64,000 nucleotides of DNA from NCBI GenBank assembly GCA_026002935.1, contig BPGH01000001.1, forward strand, positions 1,785,965 through 1,849,964, written 5' to 3'. Below the pieces are notes generated by a model, which worked only from the letters and a program-made list of their open reading frames with translations, was not told the origin of the DNA and did no database searches. The position numbers and the translations under genes are program-made. This DNA comes from Acidimicrobiia bacterium (lineage in GTDB: Bacteria > Actinomycetota > Acidimicrobiia > IMCC26256 > PALSA-610). Below are positions 52,768 through 62,285 of this stretch, in pieces (position 1 is the first letter of the stretch; each line of letters begins with the position of its first letter).

Positions 52768-53392
52768 CGGACCCGAGCACGCGCGAGGCGAGGGCCTCGA
52801 CGTCGGTCACGACGTCGAGGCCCTCGCGCGTCGTGAGCCAGTCGAGGTTGCGGCGGTGGAGGTCGTCGCGGCGGTCGAACCGGTTGAGCACGACGACGCT
52901 GCGGTGCCGGCCGAGCGCGTCGTGGCAGAGGCGTACGAGGTTGATCGTCCCGAGGCCGGCGTCGGCGACGAGCACTACGAGCGCCGGGGAGCACGCGTCG
53001 ATCAGCGTGAGCGTGTCGCCGTCGTCGGCGAGGGGCGACCGCAGCCCGCCCGCGCCCTCGACCAGGGTGACGCCGGCCGGGGGGAGCCGCAGCTCGGCGA
53101 CGAGCCCGGCGACCGTGAACGGCTCCCGGCCGAGCACCGCCGCGGCCATCGGCGGCGCCATGGGGACCGCGAGCCACCGGTGCGGCGGGCAGACCGTGGT
53201 GGGCGGCTCGCCGGTCGCCGCGCCGAGCACGTGCGCGTCGGTCCGGCCCGCGTCGTCGTCACCGGGCGCGAACGACTGCACCGGCTTGCGCGCCGCGACC
53301 GCGCTGCCGCGACCCGCGAGCGCGCGGGCGAGCGCGGCGGCGACCCAGGTCTTGCCGACCTCCGTGCCGGTGCCGGTGACGGCGACGATCAC
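52757..53392 (-). CDS. bioD: Dethiobiotin synthetase
   Basis: 211 residues, GTG start overlapping the bioF stop. P-loop VTGTGTEVGKTWVAAALARAL, RKPVQSFAPGDDDAGRTDAHVLG, VTLVEGAGGLRSPLADDG, and VVVLNRFD near the nucleotide base site. It closes the ureido ring of dethiobiotin with ATP and CO2. Last gene of bioA-bioF-bioD; its 3' end overlaps livK. Confidence 0.93.
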   Translation of the reverse strand: MIVAVTGTGTEVGKTWVAAALARALAGRGSAVAARKPVQSFAPGDDDAGRTDAHVLGAATGEPPTTVCPPHRWLAVPMAPPMAAAVLGREPFTVAGLVAELRLPPAGVTLVEGAGGLRSPLADDGDTLTLIDACSPALVVLVADAGLGTINLVRLCHDALGRHRSVVVLNRFDRRDDLHRRNLDWLTTREGLDVVTDVEALASRVLGSVSR

Positions 53393-54513
53393 CGGGCGGG
53401 CACCTCGCCGAACACGGCGGCGAGCGCGTGCTCGAGGCGTTCGAGGTGCTCGTCGGTGTGTGCGGCCGACACGGTCACCCGCAGGCGCGACGTGCCCGGC
53501 GGCACCGTCGGCGGTCGGATCGCCGGGACGAGGAGGCCGTGGTCGAGCAGCGCGGCCGACGCGGCGAGCGCCCGCTCCTCGGCGCCGCACACGAACGGCA
53601 GGATCGGCGAGGGGTGCCCGGCGCGCAGGCGGTCGACGTGCGCGCGCAGCCGCGCGACGAGCGCGGCACCCTCCGGGGACCGCAGCACGCGCAGCGCGGC
53701 GAGCGCCGCGGCGGCGTCGGCGGGGGTCGACGCGGTCGTGAAGATGTACGGCCGGGCCCGGTTCGCGAGCAGCTCCACGTAGCGGCGCGGGCCGGCGACG
53801 AAGCCGCCGAGCGACCCGAGGGTCTTGGAGAGCGTGCCCACGCGCAGCACGTCGGCGTCGGGGTCCACGTGCACCTCCGGACCGAGCACCGCGTGCGCCT
53901 CGTCGAGCACGGTGAGCGCTCCGTGCCGGGCGGCGAGCGCGACGACCGCGTCGACGTCGGCGACGTCGCCGTCCATCGAGAACACCGTGTCGGTCACGAC
54001 GATCGCCGGCGCGCCGCCCGCGGCCGCGAGCAGCTCGCCGAGGTGGTCGAGGTCGCCGTGGCGGTAGACCGCGACCCGGGCGCGCGACAACCGGCAGCCG
54101 TCGATGATCGACGCGTGGTTCAACTCGTCGGAGCACACGAGCACGTCGGGCCCGCCGAAGGTGGACAGCACGCCGAGGTTGGCCGCGAAGCCGGTGGGGA
54201 ACAGCGCGGCCGCCCCGGCGCCCTTCCAGCGTGCGAGCGCGTCCTCGAGCGCGCCGTGGACGGGCCGGGAGCCGACGATCAGGCGCGCCGAGCCGCTCCC
54301 GGCGCCCCAGCGGTCGAGCGCCTCGTGGGCGGCGGCGACCACCGCCGGGTGGGCGGAGAGCCCGAGGTAGTCGTTCGACGCGAACGACACGACCTCGCGC
54401 CCGTCGCCGAGGCGACCGACCGGGCCGCGCGCGTCGAGGTCACGGGGCGCCCGCCAGCGGCCGGCGGCCCGGATCGCGGCCGCCTCCCGGTCGGCGCGGT
54501 CCCGCCAGCTCAC
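53389..54513 (-). CDS. bioF: 8-amino-7-oxononanoate synthase
   Basis: 374 residues, GTG start overlapping the bioA stop. Alpha-oxoamine synthase features: SFASNDYLGLSAHPAVVAAA, GSGSARLIVGSRPVHGALEDALARW, DELNHASIIDGCRLS, DTVFSMDGDVAD, DEAHAVLGPEV, and the PLP lysine in VGTLSKTLGSLGG. It condenses pimeloyl thioester with alanine in biotin synthesis. Confidence 0.93.
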   Translation of the reverse strand: MSWRDRADREAAAIRAAGRWRAPRDLDARGPVGRLGDGREVVSFASNDYLGLSAHPAVVAAAHEALDRWGAGSGSARLIVGSRPVHGALEDALARWKGAGAAALFPTGFAANLGVLSTFGGPDVLVCSDELNHASIIDGCRLSRARVAVYRHGDLDHLGELLAAAGGAPAIVVTDTVFSMDGDVADVDAVVALAARHGALTVLDEAHAVLGPEVHVDPDADVLRVGTLSKTLGSLGGFVAGPRRYVELLANRARPYIFTTASTPADAAAALAALRVLRSPEGAALVARLRAHVDRLRAGHPSPILPFVCGAEERALAASAALLDHGLLVPAIRPPTVPPGTSRLRVTVSAAHTDEHLERLEHALAAVFGEVPAR

Positions 54514-55802
54514 GGCGTGCCCGCCGTCTCGTCGATCGCCGCCGCCAGCACGTCCACGATGCGGTGCACCTCGCGGGAGGTCACCGTGAGCGGCGGCACG
54601 AGGACGACCACGTCGCCGAGCGGCCGCAGCAGCACCCCCCGGTCCACCGCGGCGGCGCAGACGCGCCGGCCCCACCGCAGACCCTCCCGTGGCGGCGCGA
54701 GCTCGACGCCGCCCATGAGGCCGCACAGGCGCACCTCGCGCACCGCCGGGTGCGGCGCGACGCGGTCGTCGAGCAGCCCGCGCAGCTCGGCCGACCGTTC
54801 CCGCACGTTCGCGAGCACGTCCCAGGCCTCGATCAGCTCCAAGTGGCGCAGCGCGACCGCGGCCGCGAGCGCGTTGCCGCCGTAGGAGTGGCCGTGGTAC
54901 AGCGTGCGCGGCCCGAGGTCCTCGCCGAGGAACGCGTCGAAGACCGGGCCCGACGCGACCGTCGCGGACATCGCGAGGTAGCCGGCGGTCAGCCCCTTGC
55001 CTAGGCACAGGAGGTCGGGCCGCAGGCCGCACTGCTGCGACGCGAAGAGGGTCCCGGTGCGGCCGAAGCCCGTCGCGACCTCGTCGCACACGAGGAGCAC
55101 GCCGTGGGCCCGGCACGCCTCGCCCAGGCGGGCGAGGTCGGCGGGGTCCGCGACGCGCATCCCCGCGGCGCCCTGGACGAGCGGCTCGACCACGACCGCG
55201 GCGAGCTCACCGGCGTGCGCGGCGACCATCGAGGCGGCGACGTCGAAGCACGCGGGGTCGTCGAAGCCCGGCGCGCGCAGCACGGCGAAGCGGAGCGGGT
55301 CGAAGATCTCGGTGCCGAACCCGCCGTCGCCGAGCGACAGCGCGCCGATCGTGTCGCCGTGATAGGCGCCGCCGAACGCGAGGAACGTGCGCCGCGGTTC
55401 GCCCCGGTTCACCCAGAACTGCCATGCGATCTTGAGGGCCTGCTCGACCGCGCACGCGCCGTCGGACGCGTAGAGGAAGTGCGGGTCGTCGACCGGGACC
55501 ACGCGGGCGAGCGCCTCCGACAGCTCGACGACGGTCCGGTTGCCGTTGCCGAGCATCGTCGTGTGCGCGCCCCGGGCGAGCTGGGCCCGGACGGCGTCGT
55601 CGAGCTCCGGGACGCAGTGGCCGAGCGTGGTCACCCACAGCGACGAGATCGCGTCGAGGTAGCGGCGCCCCTCGACGTCGATCAGCTCGCGGCCCTCGGC
55701 CCGCTCGACCACGACGGGCCGGTTCTCGGCGTAGGCCGCCATCTGCGTGAAGCCGTGCCACACGACGGCGGCGTCCCGGCGCACCCACTCGTCGTGCCGC
55801 AC
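54510..55802 (-). CDS. bioA: Adenosylmethionine-8-amino-7-oxononanoate aminotransferase
   Basis: 430 residues from GTG 55802, which gives the expected beginning (DEWVRRDAAVVWHGFTQM); a start 32 codons upstream is possible but not family-like. PLP aminotransferase class III motifs: LWVTTLGHCVPELDDAV, GACAVEQALKIAWQFW, GAYHGDTIGALSLG, CDEVATGFGRTG and the PLP lysine in CLGKGLTAGYLAMSATVAS. It converts KAPA to DAPA using SAM as amino donor. Divergent from a TetR gene across 79 bp. Confidence 0.93.
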   Translation of the reverse strand: MRHDEWVRRDAAVVWHGFTQMAAYAENRPVVVERAEGRELIDVEGRRYLDAISSLWVTTLGHCVPELDDAVRAQLARGAHTTMLGNGNRTVVELSEALARVVPVDDPHFLYASDGACAVEQALKIAWQFWVNRGEPRRTFLAFGGAYHGDTIGALSLGDGGFGTEIFDPLRFAVLRAPGFDDPACFDVAASMVAAHAGELAAVVVEPLVQGAAGMRVADPADLARLGEACRAHGVLLVCDEVATGFGRTGTLFASQQCGLRPDLLCLGKGLTAGYLAMSATVASGPVFDAFLGEDLGPRTLYHGHSYGGNALAAAVALRHLELIEAWDVLANVRERSAELRGLLDDRVAPHPAVREVRLCGLMGGVELAPPREGLRWGRRVCAAAVDRGVLLRPLGDVVVLVPPLTVTSREVHRIVDVLAAAIDETAGTP

Positions 55803-55881
55803 GGCCGCGAACCTACCGGGTCGGCCGCGGCGTCCCCCGGGCGAGGGGTGCGGGCGGCCGCGGCCGCCGGGCGGTGCGAAC
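55803..55881. promoter_or_regulatory. bioA/TetR divergent promoter region
   Basis: This 79-bp gap separates divergent bioA and tetR genes. Just after it, at the TetR start, lies GAACATGG repeated twice (55878-55885 and 55893-55900) around a TCACCGTGA dyad. Autoregulation, or control of the biotin genes, by the TetR protein is plausible. Confidence 0.35.
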
Positions 55882-56478
55882 ATGGTCACCGTGAACATGG
55901 CGGACCCGCTGGGCGTCCGGGCGCGGCTGCTCGAGGCCACCTACACCTGCGTCGCGCGCTACGGCATGGCCAAGACGACCGTCGAGGACGTCGTGAAGGT
56001 GTCCGGGGTGTCGCGGGCGACGATCTACCGGCACTTCCCGGGCGGGCGCGACGAGCTGTTGCGCGAGACGGTCGCCTGGGAGCTCGGGCGGTACTTCTCG
56101 CAGCTCGGCGACCACGTGCGCGACGCGCCCGACCTGGCGGAGCTGTTGCGGCGGGGCCTGCAGTTCGCCCGCCGGTCGCTGCGCGAGCACGAGGTGCTGC
56201 GCAAGATCCTCGACACCGAGCCCGACCGCCTGCTCCCGCTGCTGAGCACCGAGTCGACGCGCACGCTGCCGTTCATCGCGAGCTTCCTGATGCCGTACCT
56301 GCACCGGGAGGAGGCCGCGGGCCGGTTGCGGCCGGGGGTCGACGTGGAGCGCGCCGCCGACTACCTCGCCCGGGCGGTGCTCTCGCTGATCGCGTCCCCG
56401 GGCCGGTGGGACCTCGAGGACCCCGATCAGCTCGCCGTGCTGGTCCGCGACGAGCTGCTCGGCGGCATCTGCACCTGA
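55882..56478 (+). CDS. TetR-family transcriptional regulator
   Basis: 198 residues from ATG 55882 (ATG 55897 is an alternative). The HTH domain is in the first 65 residues: LLEATYTCVARYGMAKTTVEDVVKVSGVSRATIYRHFPGGRDELL, the TetR signature. The C-terminal ligand domain (about 80-198) is helical, with FIASFLMPYLHREEAAGRLRPG. Divergent from bioA, so biotin gene control is possible. A fatty-acid or other acyl ligand is equally likely; not determinable. Confidence 0.9.
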   Translation: MVTVNMADPLGVRARLLEATYTCVARYGMAKTTVEDVVKVSGVSRATIYRHFPGGRDELLRETVAWELGRYFSQLGDHVRDAPDLAELLRRGLQFARRSLREHEVLRKILDTEPDRLLPLLSTESTRTLPFIASFLMPYLHREEAAGRLRPGVDVERAADYLARAVLSLIASPGRWDLEDPDQLAVLVRDELLGGICT

Positions 56479-56546
56479 CGCGCCGTCCGTCCCGGAATGC
56501 CCGGGTACGCGCCCCGGTGCGGGCTCCGTCGGTGACGTGCGACACC

Positions 56547-56576
56547 TTGACGGTGAGACGAATGGTGCCTTACTGT
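56547..56576 (+). promoter_or_regulatory. Promoter of the second TetR gene
   Basis: -35 TTGACG (56547-56552), 18-bp spacer, -10 TACTGT (56571-56576). The ATG at 56585 lies 8 nt after the -10, so the mRNA is probably leaderless. An inverted repeat AGACGA (56556-56561) / TCGTCT (56578-56583) brackets the -10 box, a good operator candidate for autorepression. Confidence 0.6.
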
Positions 56577-56584
56577 CTCGTCTG

Positions 56585-57283
56585 ATGGGGCGTCACATCG
56601 ACCTGCGTGACGGCGCCGGCCTCGTGAGCGCCGGCCCCGTGAGCGCCGGCCCGGCCGGCGACCCGCCCGGCCGCTCCGGCCGGCCCGCGGGCGCGGTCCG
56701 CGACGGCACCGCCGAGCGGGTCCTCGACGCCGCACTCGCGTGCGTGGCCCGGGTCGGGGTCACCAAGACCACGCTCGACGACGTCGCCCGCGCCGCCGGG
56801 TGCTCGCGTGCCACCGTCTACCGGCACTTCCCGGGCAAGCAGCCGCTGCTGGCCGCGGCCGTCGCGCGCGAGGGCGACCGGCTCGCCGCAGCGGCCGTCG
56901 CCGCCGCCCGTGACGCCGCGACCCTGGCCGACGCGGCGGTGGCCGTGCTGCAGGCCGGCGCCCGGGGCCTCGCCGGGCACGACGCGCTCGGCTACGTGCT
57001 CGCGGTGGAGCCCGAGGTGGTGCTCCCGTACGTGTCGTTCGACGGCGGCTCGGCGCTGCTCGCCGAGGCGGCCGCCCGGCTCGCTCCCGCGTTCGTCCGG
57101 TTCGTCGACGCGCAGCACGCGCTCCGCCTGGCCGAGTGGCTCGTCCGCATCGGCATCTCGTACCTGTGCAGCCCCGAGGGCGACGAGCTCTTCGACGACG
57201 CGCGCGTCCGCGCGCTCGTCGAGGACTTCGTCGTCCCCGGTCTCGTGCGCCCTGCGCCTTCCCGGGAGGTAGTGCCGTCATGA
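56585..57283 (+). CDS. TetR-family transcriptional regulator
   Basis: 232 residues from ATG 56585, chosen because a good promoter ends 8 nt upstream (leaderless). The first 40 residues include a tandem VSAGP repeat (a 15-nt direct repeat at 56624-56653). HTH domain: VLDAALACVARVGVTKTTLDDVARAAGCSRATVYRHFPGKQPLL. The C-terminal ligand domain is Ala-rich. The stop overlaps the start of the ferritin-like gene (ATGA), so it probably controls that operon. Confidence 0.88.
   Translation: MGRHIDLRDGAGLVSAGPVSAGPAGDPPGRSGRPAGAVRDGTAERVLDAALACVARVGVTKTTLDDVARAAGCSRATVYRHFPGKQPLLAAAVAREGDRLAAAAVAAARDAATLADAAVAVLQAGARGLAGHDALGYVLAVEPEVVLPYVSFDGGSALLAEAAARLAPAFVRFVDAQHALRLAEWLVRIGISYLCSPEGDELFDDARVRALVEDFVVPGLVRPAPSREVVPS
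56624..56653 (+). repeat. 15-nt tandem duplication in the TetR gene
   Basis: GTGAGCGCCGGCCC(C/G) occurs twice head to tail (56624-56638 and 56639-56653), adding a second VSAGP to the linker before the HTH. The copies differ in the last base only. It is in frame, so harmless. Confidence 0.7.
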
Positions 57284-58409
57284 CCACGAACGAGCAGATG
57301 ATCGGGCGCGAGGACGTCAACGACCTCGAGGCGATCCTCTCGATCACCAACACGGACGTCGACGCGGTCGCGCACACCGTCGGCGCGAACCTCGACGCCG
57401 TCTTCACCTGGGACTACGAGCGCAGCCGGCCGGCCCTGGTGAAGCTGTACGAGAAGGCCAAGACCTCGCAGTGGAACGCGTCGACCGACCTCGACTGGTC
57501 GATCGAGGTCGACCAGGAGCAGGTCGTGCTCGCGAACGCGGCGCAGGACAACCGCTTCTTCACCGACGCGGTCGACCTCTCCGGCACCGCCCTTCGCGAA
57601 GTGGACCGAGAAGGAATGGGTGCAGCTCGGCATCGAGTCGCAGAACTGGACGCTGCTCGCAGTTCATGCACGGCGAGCAGGGTGCGCTGCTGTGCACCGC
57701 CCGGATCGTCGAGACCGTGCCGTGGATCGACGCCAAGTACTACGCGGCGACCCAGGTGATGGACGAGGCCCGTCACGTCGAGGTCTTCGCCCGCTACCTC
57801 GACGAGAAGCTCTCGGGCCACTACCCGATCAACGCGCACCTCGGCCTGCTGCTCGACGACATCCTCGCCGACAGCCGCTGGGACATGACCTACCTCGGGA
57901 TGCAGGTCATGGTCGAGGGTCTCGCGCTCGCCGCGTTCGGCTTCATGCACCAGATGACGACGGAGCCGCTGCTCAAGCAGCTCCTGCGCTACGTGATGAG
58001 CGACGAGGCGCGCCACGTGGCCTTCGGCGTCCTCTCGCTGCAGGAGTACTACAAGGAGCTGACCGACGCGGAGATGCAGGACCGCGTCGAGTTCGCGTTC
58101 GAGGCGGCGGTGCGCATGCGCGACCGGTTCCTCCAGCAGGAGGTCTGGGACCGCATGGGCGTGACGTGAAGGACGCGCTCGCGCTGGTCATGGCCGACGA
58201 CGGCCGCAAGATGTTCCAGAACATCTTGTTCTCGAAGATCGTGCCGAACTGCAAGAAGCTCGGCCTGCTCGACCGCAACGGCGGCTGGTTGCGCACGAAG
58301 TTCACCGAGCTCGGCGTCATCCAGTTCGAGGACTGGGTCGGACACGGGCGAGGAGTACGCCATGCTCGACGAGGTCGCCAAGGACCGCCAGGCGGTCGCC
58401 GGCGCCTGA
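57280..58409 (+). pseudogene. Ferritin-like diiron protein (AurF-like fold), four frame breaks
   Basis: Reading across frames gives one continuous protein of about 375 residues. It starts at ATG 57280 (overlapping the TetR stop; GGGAGG at 57264-57269) with MTTNEQMIGREDVNDLE. It contains two DE-x-RH iron sites (MDEARHVEVF and MSDEARHVAFG) and ends at TGA 58407-58409. The breaks are at 57590-57592 (extra C), 57656 (extra C), 58162/58163 (missing C) and 58340-58341 (extra G). Relatives include p-aminobenzoate N-oxygenase-like and other diiron oxidases, so an oxidation role under TetR control is likely. All the protein sequence is preserved, which argues for sequence errors rather than decay. Confidence 0.7.
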
Positions 58410-58424
58410 GCGCGGGCCGCTCCG

Positions 58425-58450
58425 GCCCGCCCGCGCCGGCGCGGGCGGGC
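58425..58450. terminator. 26-bp perfect inverted repeat before RNase J
   Basis: GCCCGCCCGCGCC (58425-58437) and its exact complement (58438-58450). As RNA it would form a very stable stem with a small loop, 16 nt after the ferritin-like gene. No T-run. Candidate terminator. Confidence 0.45.
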
Positions 58451-58463
58451 GCCGACCCGGTGG

Positions 58464-58469
58464 TACGTT
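58464..58469 (+). promoter_or_regulatory. -10 box for RNase J
   Basis: TACGTT fits TAnnnT, 9 nt before the ATG at 58479. No Shine-Dalgarno is seen, so a near-leaderless mRNA is likely. Confidence 0.35.
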
Positions 58470-58478
58470 CGTCGGGCG

Positions 58479-60219
58479 ATGGTGCAGCGGCGCGCGCGCG
58501 ACGGGGCCGGCAGGCAGGCCGGGGGCGGCGTGAGCGGCACCGCGGACGCGTCCGGCCGCGCCGTGCGGCTCGTCTTCCTGGGCGGGCTCGGCGAGATCGG
58601 GCGCAACTGCTTCTGCCTGGAGGTCGGCGGCCGGATCCTGGTCGTCGACTGCGGGCTCATGTTCCCCGACGCCGACATGCCCGGCGTCGACCTCGTGCTG
58701 CCCGACTTCACGTACCTGCGGGAGAACGCGGGGCGCGTCGAGGGCGTGCTCCTCACGCACGCGCACGAGGACCACGCGGGCGGGCTCGCGTTCCTGCTGC
58801 GCGACGTCCCCGTCCCGATCTACGGCTCGGCGCTGTCGCTCGCACTGGCGCGCAACCGGATCGAGGAGGGCGGCGTCCTCGACCGGACCGAGCTGATCGA
58901 GGTGCACGACGGCGAGCGGCGCCGCATCGGCCCCTTCGACTGCCAGTTCGTCCCCGTCACCCACTCGGTGCCGCACGGGTTCGCGACCGCGTTCTTCACG
59001 CCGGCCGGCACGATCGTCCACACGGGCGACTTCAAGCTCGACCTCACGCCCGTCGACGGCCGGCGCACCGACCTCGCGCTCCTCGGCGAGCTCGCGCGCC
59101 GCGAGGGCGGCGTCCGCCTGCTGCTCTCCGACTCGACGAACGCCGAGCGGCCCGGGTTCACCCCGTCGGAGTCCACCGTCGGCGCCGCGATGCGCGCGCT
59201 GTTCCGCGAGCACGCCGGGAAGCGGTTCGTCGTGACGAGCTTCGCGTCCCACCTGCACCGCGTGCAGCAGGTCGCGCTGGCGGCCGTCGCCCACGGGCGG
59301 CGGGTCGCGTTCGTCGGCCGTTCGATGGAGCAGAACGTCGCGATCGGCCGGCGGCTCGGGTACCTCGAGATCCCGGAGCACGCCGTGATCGACATCGAGG
59401 AGGCCGCCCGATACGCGCCGGGCGACGTGTGCATCGTGTGCACCGGCTCGCAGGGCGAGCCGATGAGCGCGCTCTCGCTGATGGCCGCGCACGAGCACAA
59501 GTACGTGAAGATCTCGGACGACGACGTCGTCGTGATCAGCGCGCACGCGATCCCCGGCAACGAGGCGAACGTCTCGCGCGTCGTGGACGCGCTGCACCGG
59601 GCGGGCGCCGAGGTCGTCCACGACCGCAGCTCGCCGGTGCACGTGTCGGGGCACGCGTCGCAGGAGGAGCTGAAGTTCGTGCTCAACCTGCTCGGTCCCG
59701 AGTGGTTCGTCCCGGTGCACGGCGAGTACCGCCACCTCGTGCACCACGCCCGGCTCGCACGGGAGACCGGCGTCCCCGCCGACCACGTGCTCGTGTGCGA
59801 GGACGGCGACGCCGTCACCCTCACCGCGGGCGGCGTCGAGGTGGAGCGCCGCGCGGTGCCGGCCGGGTACATGTACGTCGACGGCATCGTCGGCGACATC
59901 GGCCACGGCGTCCTGCGCGACCGGCGCGCGCTGGCCGAGGAGGGCGTGGTCGTCGTCATCGTGACGCTCGACGCGCAGTCGGGCGAGGTCGTGACCGGGC
60001 CCCGAGATCGTGACCCGCGGCTGGATCTACGCGCCCGAGGCCGAGGACCTCATCGAGGACGCGAAGCAGGTCGTGCGCGAGTCGATCGCCGACGCCGCGC
60101 GCGAGGGCGCGACCGACTTCGAGACGATGCGGCGCCACTGCCGGCGCTCCCTCGCGCGCTTCATCGACGAACGGACGCGGCGGCGCCCGATCGTGATCCC
60201 CGTCGTGATGGAGGTCTAG
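58479..60219 (+). CDS. rnj: Ribonuclease J, one apparent frameshift
   Basis: About 579 residues when repaired. The metallo-beta-lactamase/beta-CASP features: FLGGLGEIGRNCFCLEVGG, LTHAHEDHAGG (H94, H96, D98, H99), VTHSVPHGF, HTGDFKLDLTPVDG, SDSTNAERPGFTPSE, the beta-CASP segment with TSFASHLHRVQQV and TGSQGEPMSAL, and SGHASQEELK with the last metal His. The C-terminal domain after the break (EIVTRGWIYAPEAEDL to VIPVVMEV) is complete. The frame break is an extra C in the C-run at 60000-60003. It acts as a 5'-3' exo- and endoribonuclease in RNA processing and decay. A GTG at 58530 is an alternative start. Confidence 0.88.
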
Positions 60220-60983
60220 GTGGGGGCGGTCGACCTGACCGGGCGGCGGGCGCTCGTGACGGGCGGGGGGAGCCGCCTCGGCGCCGCGATCTGCGCCGAG
60301 CTCGCCGCGGCCGGCGCCTTCGTGTTCGTGAACGACATCATCGGCGACCAGGCGGCGAAGGTCGCCGCCGACCTCGGCGGCGACGCCTGCGCCCGGGCCG
60401 TGAAGGCCGACGTGACCAGCCCGCTGAAGGTCCGCCGGATGCGCGAGGAGACGGGGCCGGTCGACATCCTCGTGAACAACGCCGGGGATCCCCACGCAGG
60501 GGTTCGAGCTGAAGGCGTTCGTCGACACCGATCCCGAGGACTGGGAGCCGATGATGCGGCTCAACCTCGGCGCCGTGCTGCACGTCACGCACGCCTACGT
60601 GCGGCCGATGGTGGAGGCGGGTTGGGGCCGGATCGTCACGATCGTGTCCGACGCGGGCCGCAAGGGCGAGACGGTTCCAGGCGATCTACGGCTCGGCGAA
60701 GGCCGGCGCCATGGGCTTCATGCGCGGCCTCGCGGCCGAGGTCGGCCGCTACGGCGTGACGGCGAATTGCGTCGCGCTGGGCACGATGCGCAGCGGCCAC
60801 ACGCAGACCGCGCTCGCCCGCGTCCCGGACCTGGAGGAGCGGCTGAGCCGCGGCTACGTGGTCCCGCGGCTCGGCGAGCCGTCCGACGTCGCCCCGCTGG
60901 TCGCGCTGCTGTGCAGCGACGCGGGTGCCTGGATCACCGGGCAGGTCTACCCGGTCGACGGCGGGTACGCCCCCGCGCTCTGA
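60220..60983 (+). CDS. Short-chain dehydrogenase/reductase, two apparent frameshifts
   Basis: About 254 residues when repaired; GTG 60220 directly follows the RNase J stop (TAG GTG). SDR features: LVTGGGSRLGAAICAEL (NAD(P) loop), VKADVTS, VDILVNNAG, the Ser region GRIVTIVSDAGRKGE, YGSAKAGAMGFMRGLAAE (catalytic YxxxK), and a final TGQVYPVDGGYAPAL. Frame breaks: extra G in 60484-60487 and an extra base in 60673-60676. The substrate is unknown; the FabG-like end motif suggests a 3-oxoacyl or hydroxysteroid-type substrate. Confidence 0.8.
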
Positions 60984-61037
60984 GCGCCCCGGGCGCGCGA
61001 TGGACGGGCGGGGCCGGCGCGTGGGAGCCTTCCGGCC

Positions 61038-62223
61038 GTGACCCCGCCGCGCCCCCGGGGAACGCGAGTCGTGCGTGCCGTCGCGGTCGTCCTGCTCGCC
61101 GCTTCGGTCGCGTCGTGCACGCGCCTGCAGGCCGACGTGTACGTGCTCGCGCACGACGCGCTCGCCGGCCGGGACAACGGGACACCCGGCTCGGCGTCGG
61201 CGCGCACGTGGTTGGTCGAGCGCCTCGACGACTTCGCCGTCGGCGCCAACCCGTTCGGCACGGGTGCGGCGTCGTTCCTGCAACCCTTCTCCGGCGGCAC
61301 GAACGTGGTCGGCGTGATCCCGGGCGGCGACCTCGCCGACGAGTACGTGCTCGTCGGGGCGCACTACGACCACGTCGGGTCGTCGTGCGGGGGGTCGGGT
61401 GCCGCCGACGCGATCTGCAACGGCGCGACCGACAACGCGACGGGGGTCGCCGCCGTGCTCGAGATCGGGCGGGCGATCGCCGCCGGGCCCCAGCCGCCCC
61501 GGCGGTCGGTGATCCTCGCGTTCTGGGACCGCGAGGAGGACGGCCTCCTCGGCGCGCAGGCCTACGTGCAGTCGCCCGCTGCGCCCGCTCGCGGACACCG
61601 TCGCGTACGTCAACTACGACATCCAGGGCGCGAACCTGCTCCCGGGCCTGCGCACCGCGACGATCGCGGTGGGGGCGGAGACCGGCGGGCCGGGGCTGCG
61701 CGCCGCGGTGGCGGCCGCCGCGAGCCCGGTGCCCCTCGACACGAAGCTGCTGAGCCTCGTCTTCGGGCAGGGCCGCAGCGACCACGCCCGCTTCGTCGCC
61801 GCGCAGGTGCCGAGCGTCTTCTTCACCGACGCGACGGGCCCCTGCTACCACGACGTCGACGACGAGTTCGGCGTCGTCGACTTCCGAAAGCTGGAGCGCC
61901 AGGTCGTGGTCGGGACCGCGCTCGTGCGCGACCTCGCGAACCGCCCGGACCGGTTCGCGTTCGCCGCGTCGAACCCGCTCGCGACGTTCGCGGACGCGGT
62001 GGCGGTGCTCAACCTCGTCGAGCGCGCGGTCGCGGACCTGGCGCGCTTCCCGGCGGCGCAGCGCCAGCAGATCCTGACGTTCCGCGACGCGCTCGCCGCG
62101 ATCGTCGCGGACGGCGAGGCCGCGTTCGGCCCCGACGACGTGTCCACCCTGCTCTCGGGCGCGGCGGGCATCGTCAACGGCGTGCTCACGTGGGGTCCCT
62201 GCGACGGCTTCCTGGCCCCGTGA
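61038..62223 (+). CDS. M28-family zinc peptidase lipoprotein, one apparent frameshift
   Basis: About 394 residues when repaired, GTG start. Lipoprotein signal with VASC lipobox near residue 27. M28 zinc and catalytic motifs in order: GAHYDHVG, CNGATDNATGVAAVLE, ILAFWDREEDGLLGAQAY (EE pair), NYDIQG, and QGRSDHARFVAAQVPSVFF with the last His. The frame break (extra base in 61575-61578) lies between the EE motif and the Asp of NYDIQG. It would be an exported, membrane-anchored aminopeptidase. The C-terminal 120 residues form an uncharacterised helical domain. Confidence 0.8.
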
Positions 62224-62251
62224 GGCCCGCCCCCGTGGCGGATCGATCCTC

Positions 62252-62279
62252 TTGAGCCTGGTGTTGCCGGTGTTACCGT
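62252..62279 (+). promoter_or_regulatory. Promoter of ftsK
   Basis: -35 TTGAGC (62252-62257), 16-bp spacer, -10 TACCGT (62274-62279). The ATG lies 6 nt after the -10, so the mRNA is probably leaderless. Confidence 0.45.
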
Positions 62280-62285
62280 TGGGGA

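Noticed and set aside
57471..60013. Separate genes in each frame of the ferritin-like and RNase J region
   Set aside because: Each piece holds a continuous part of one family sequence; combining frames explains all of them.
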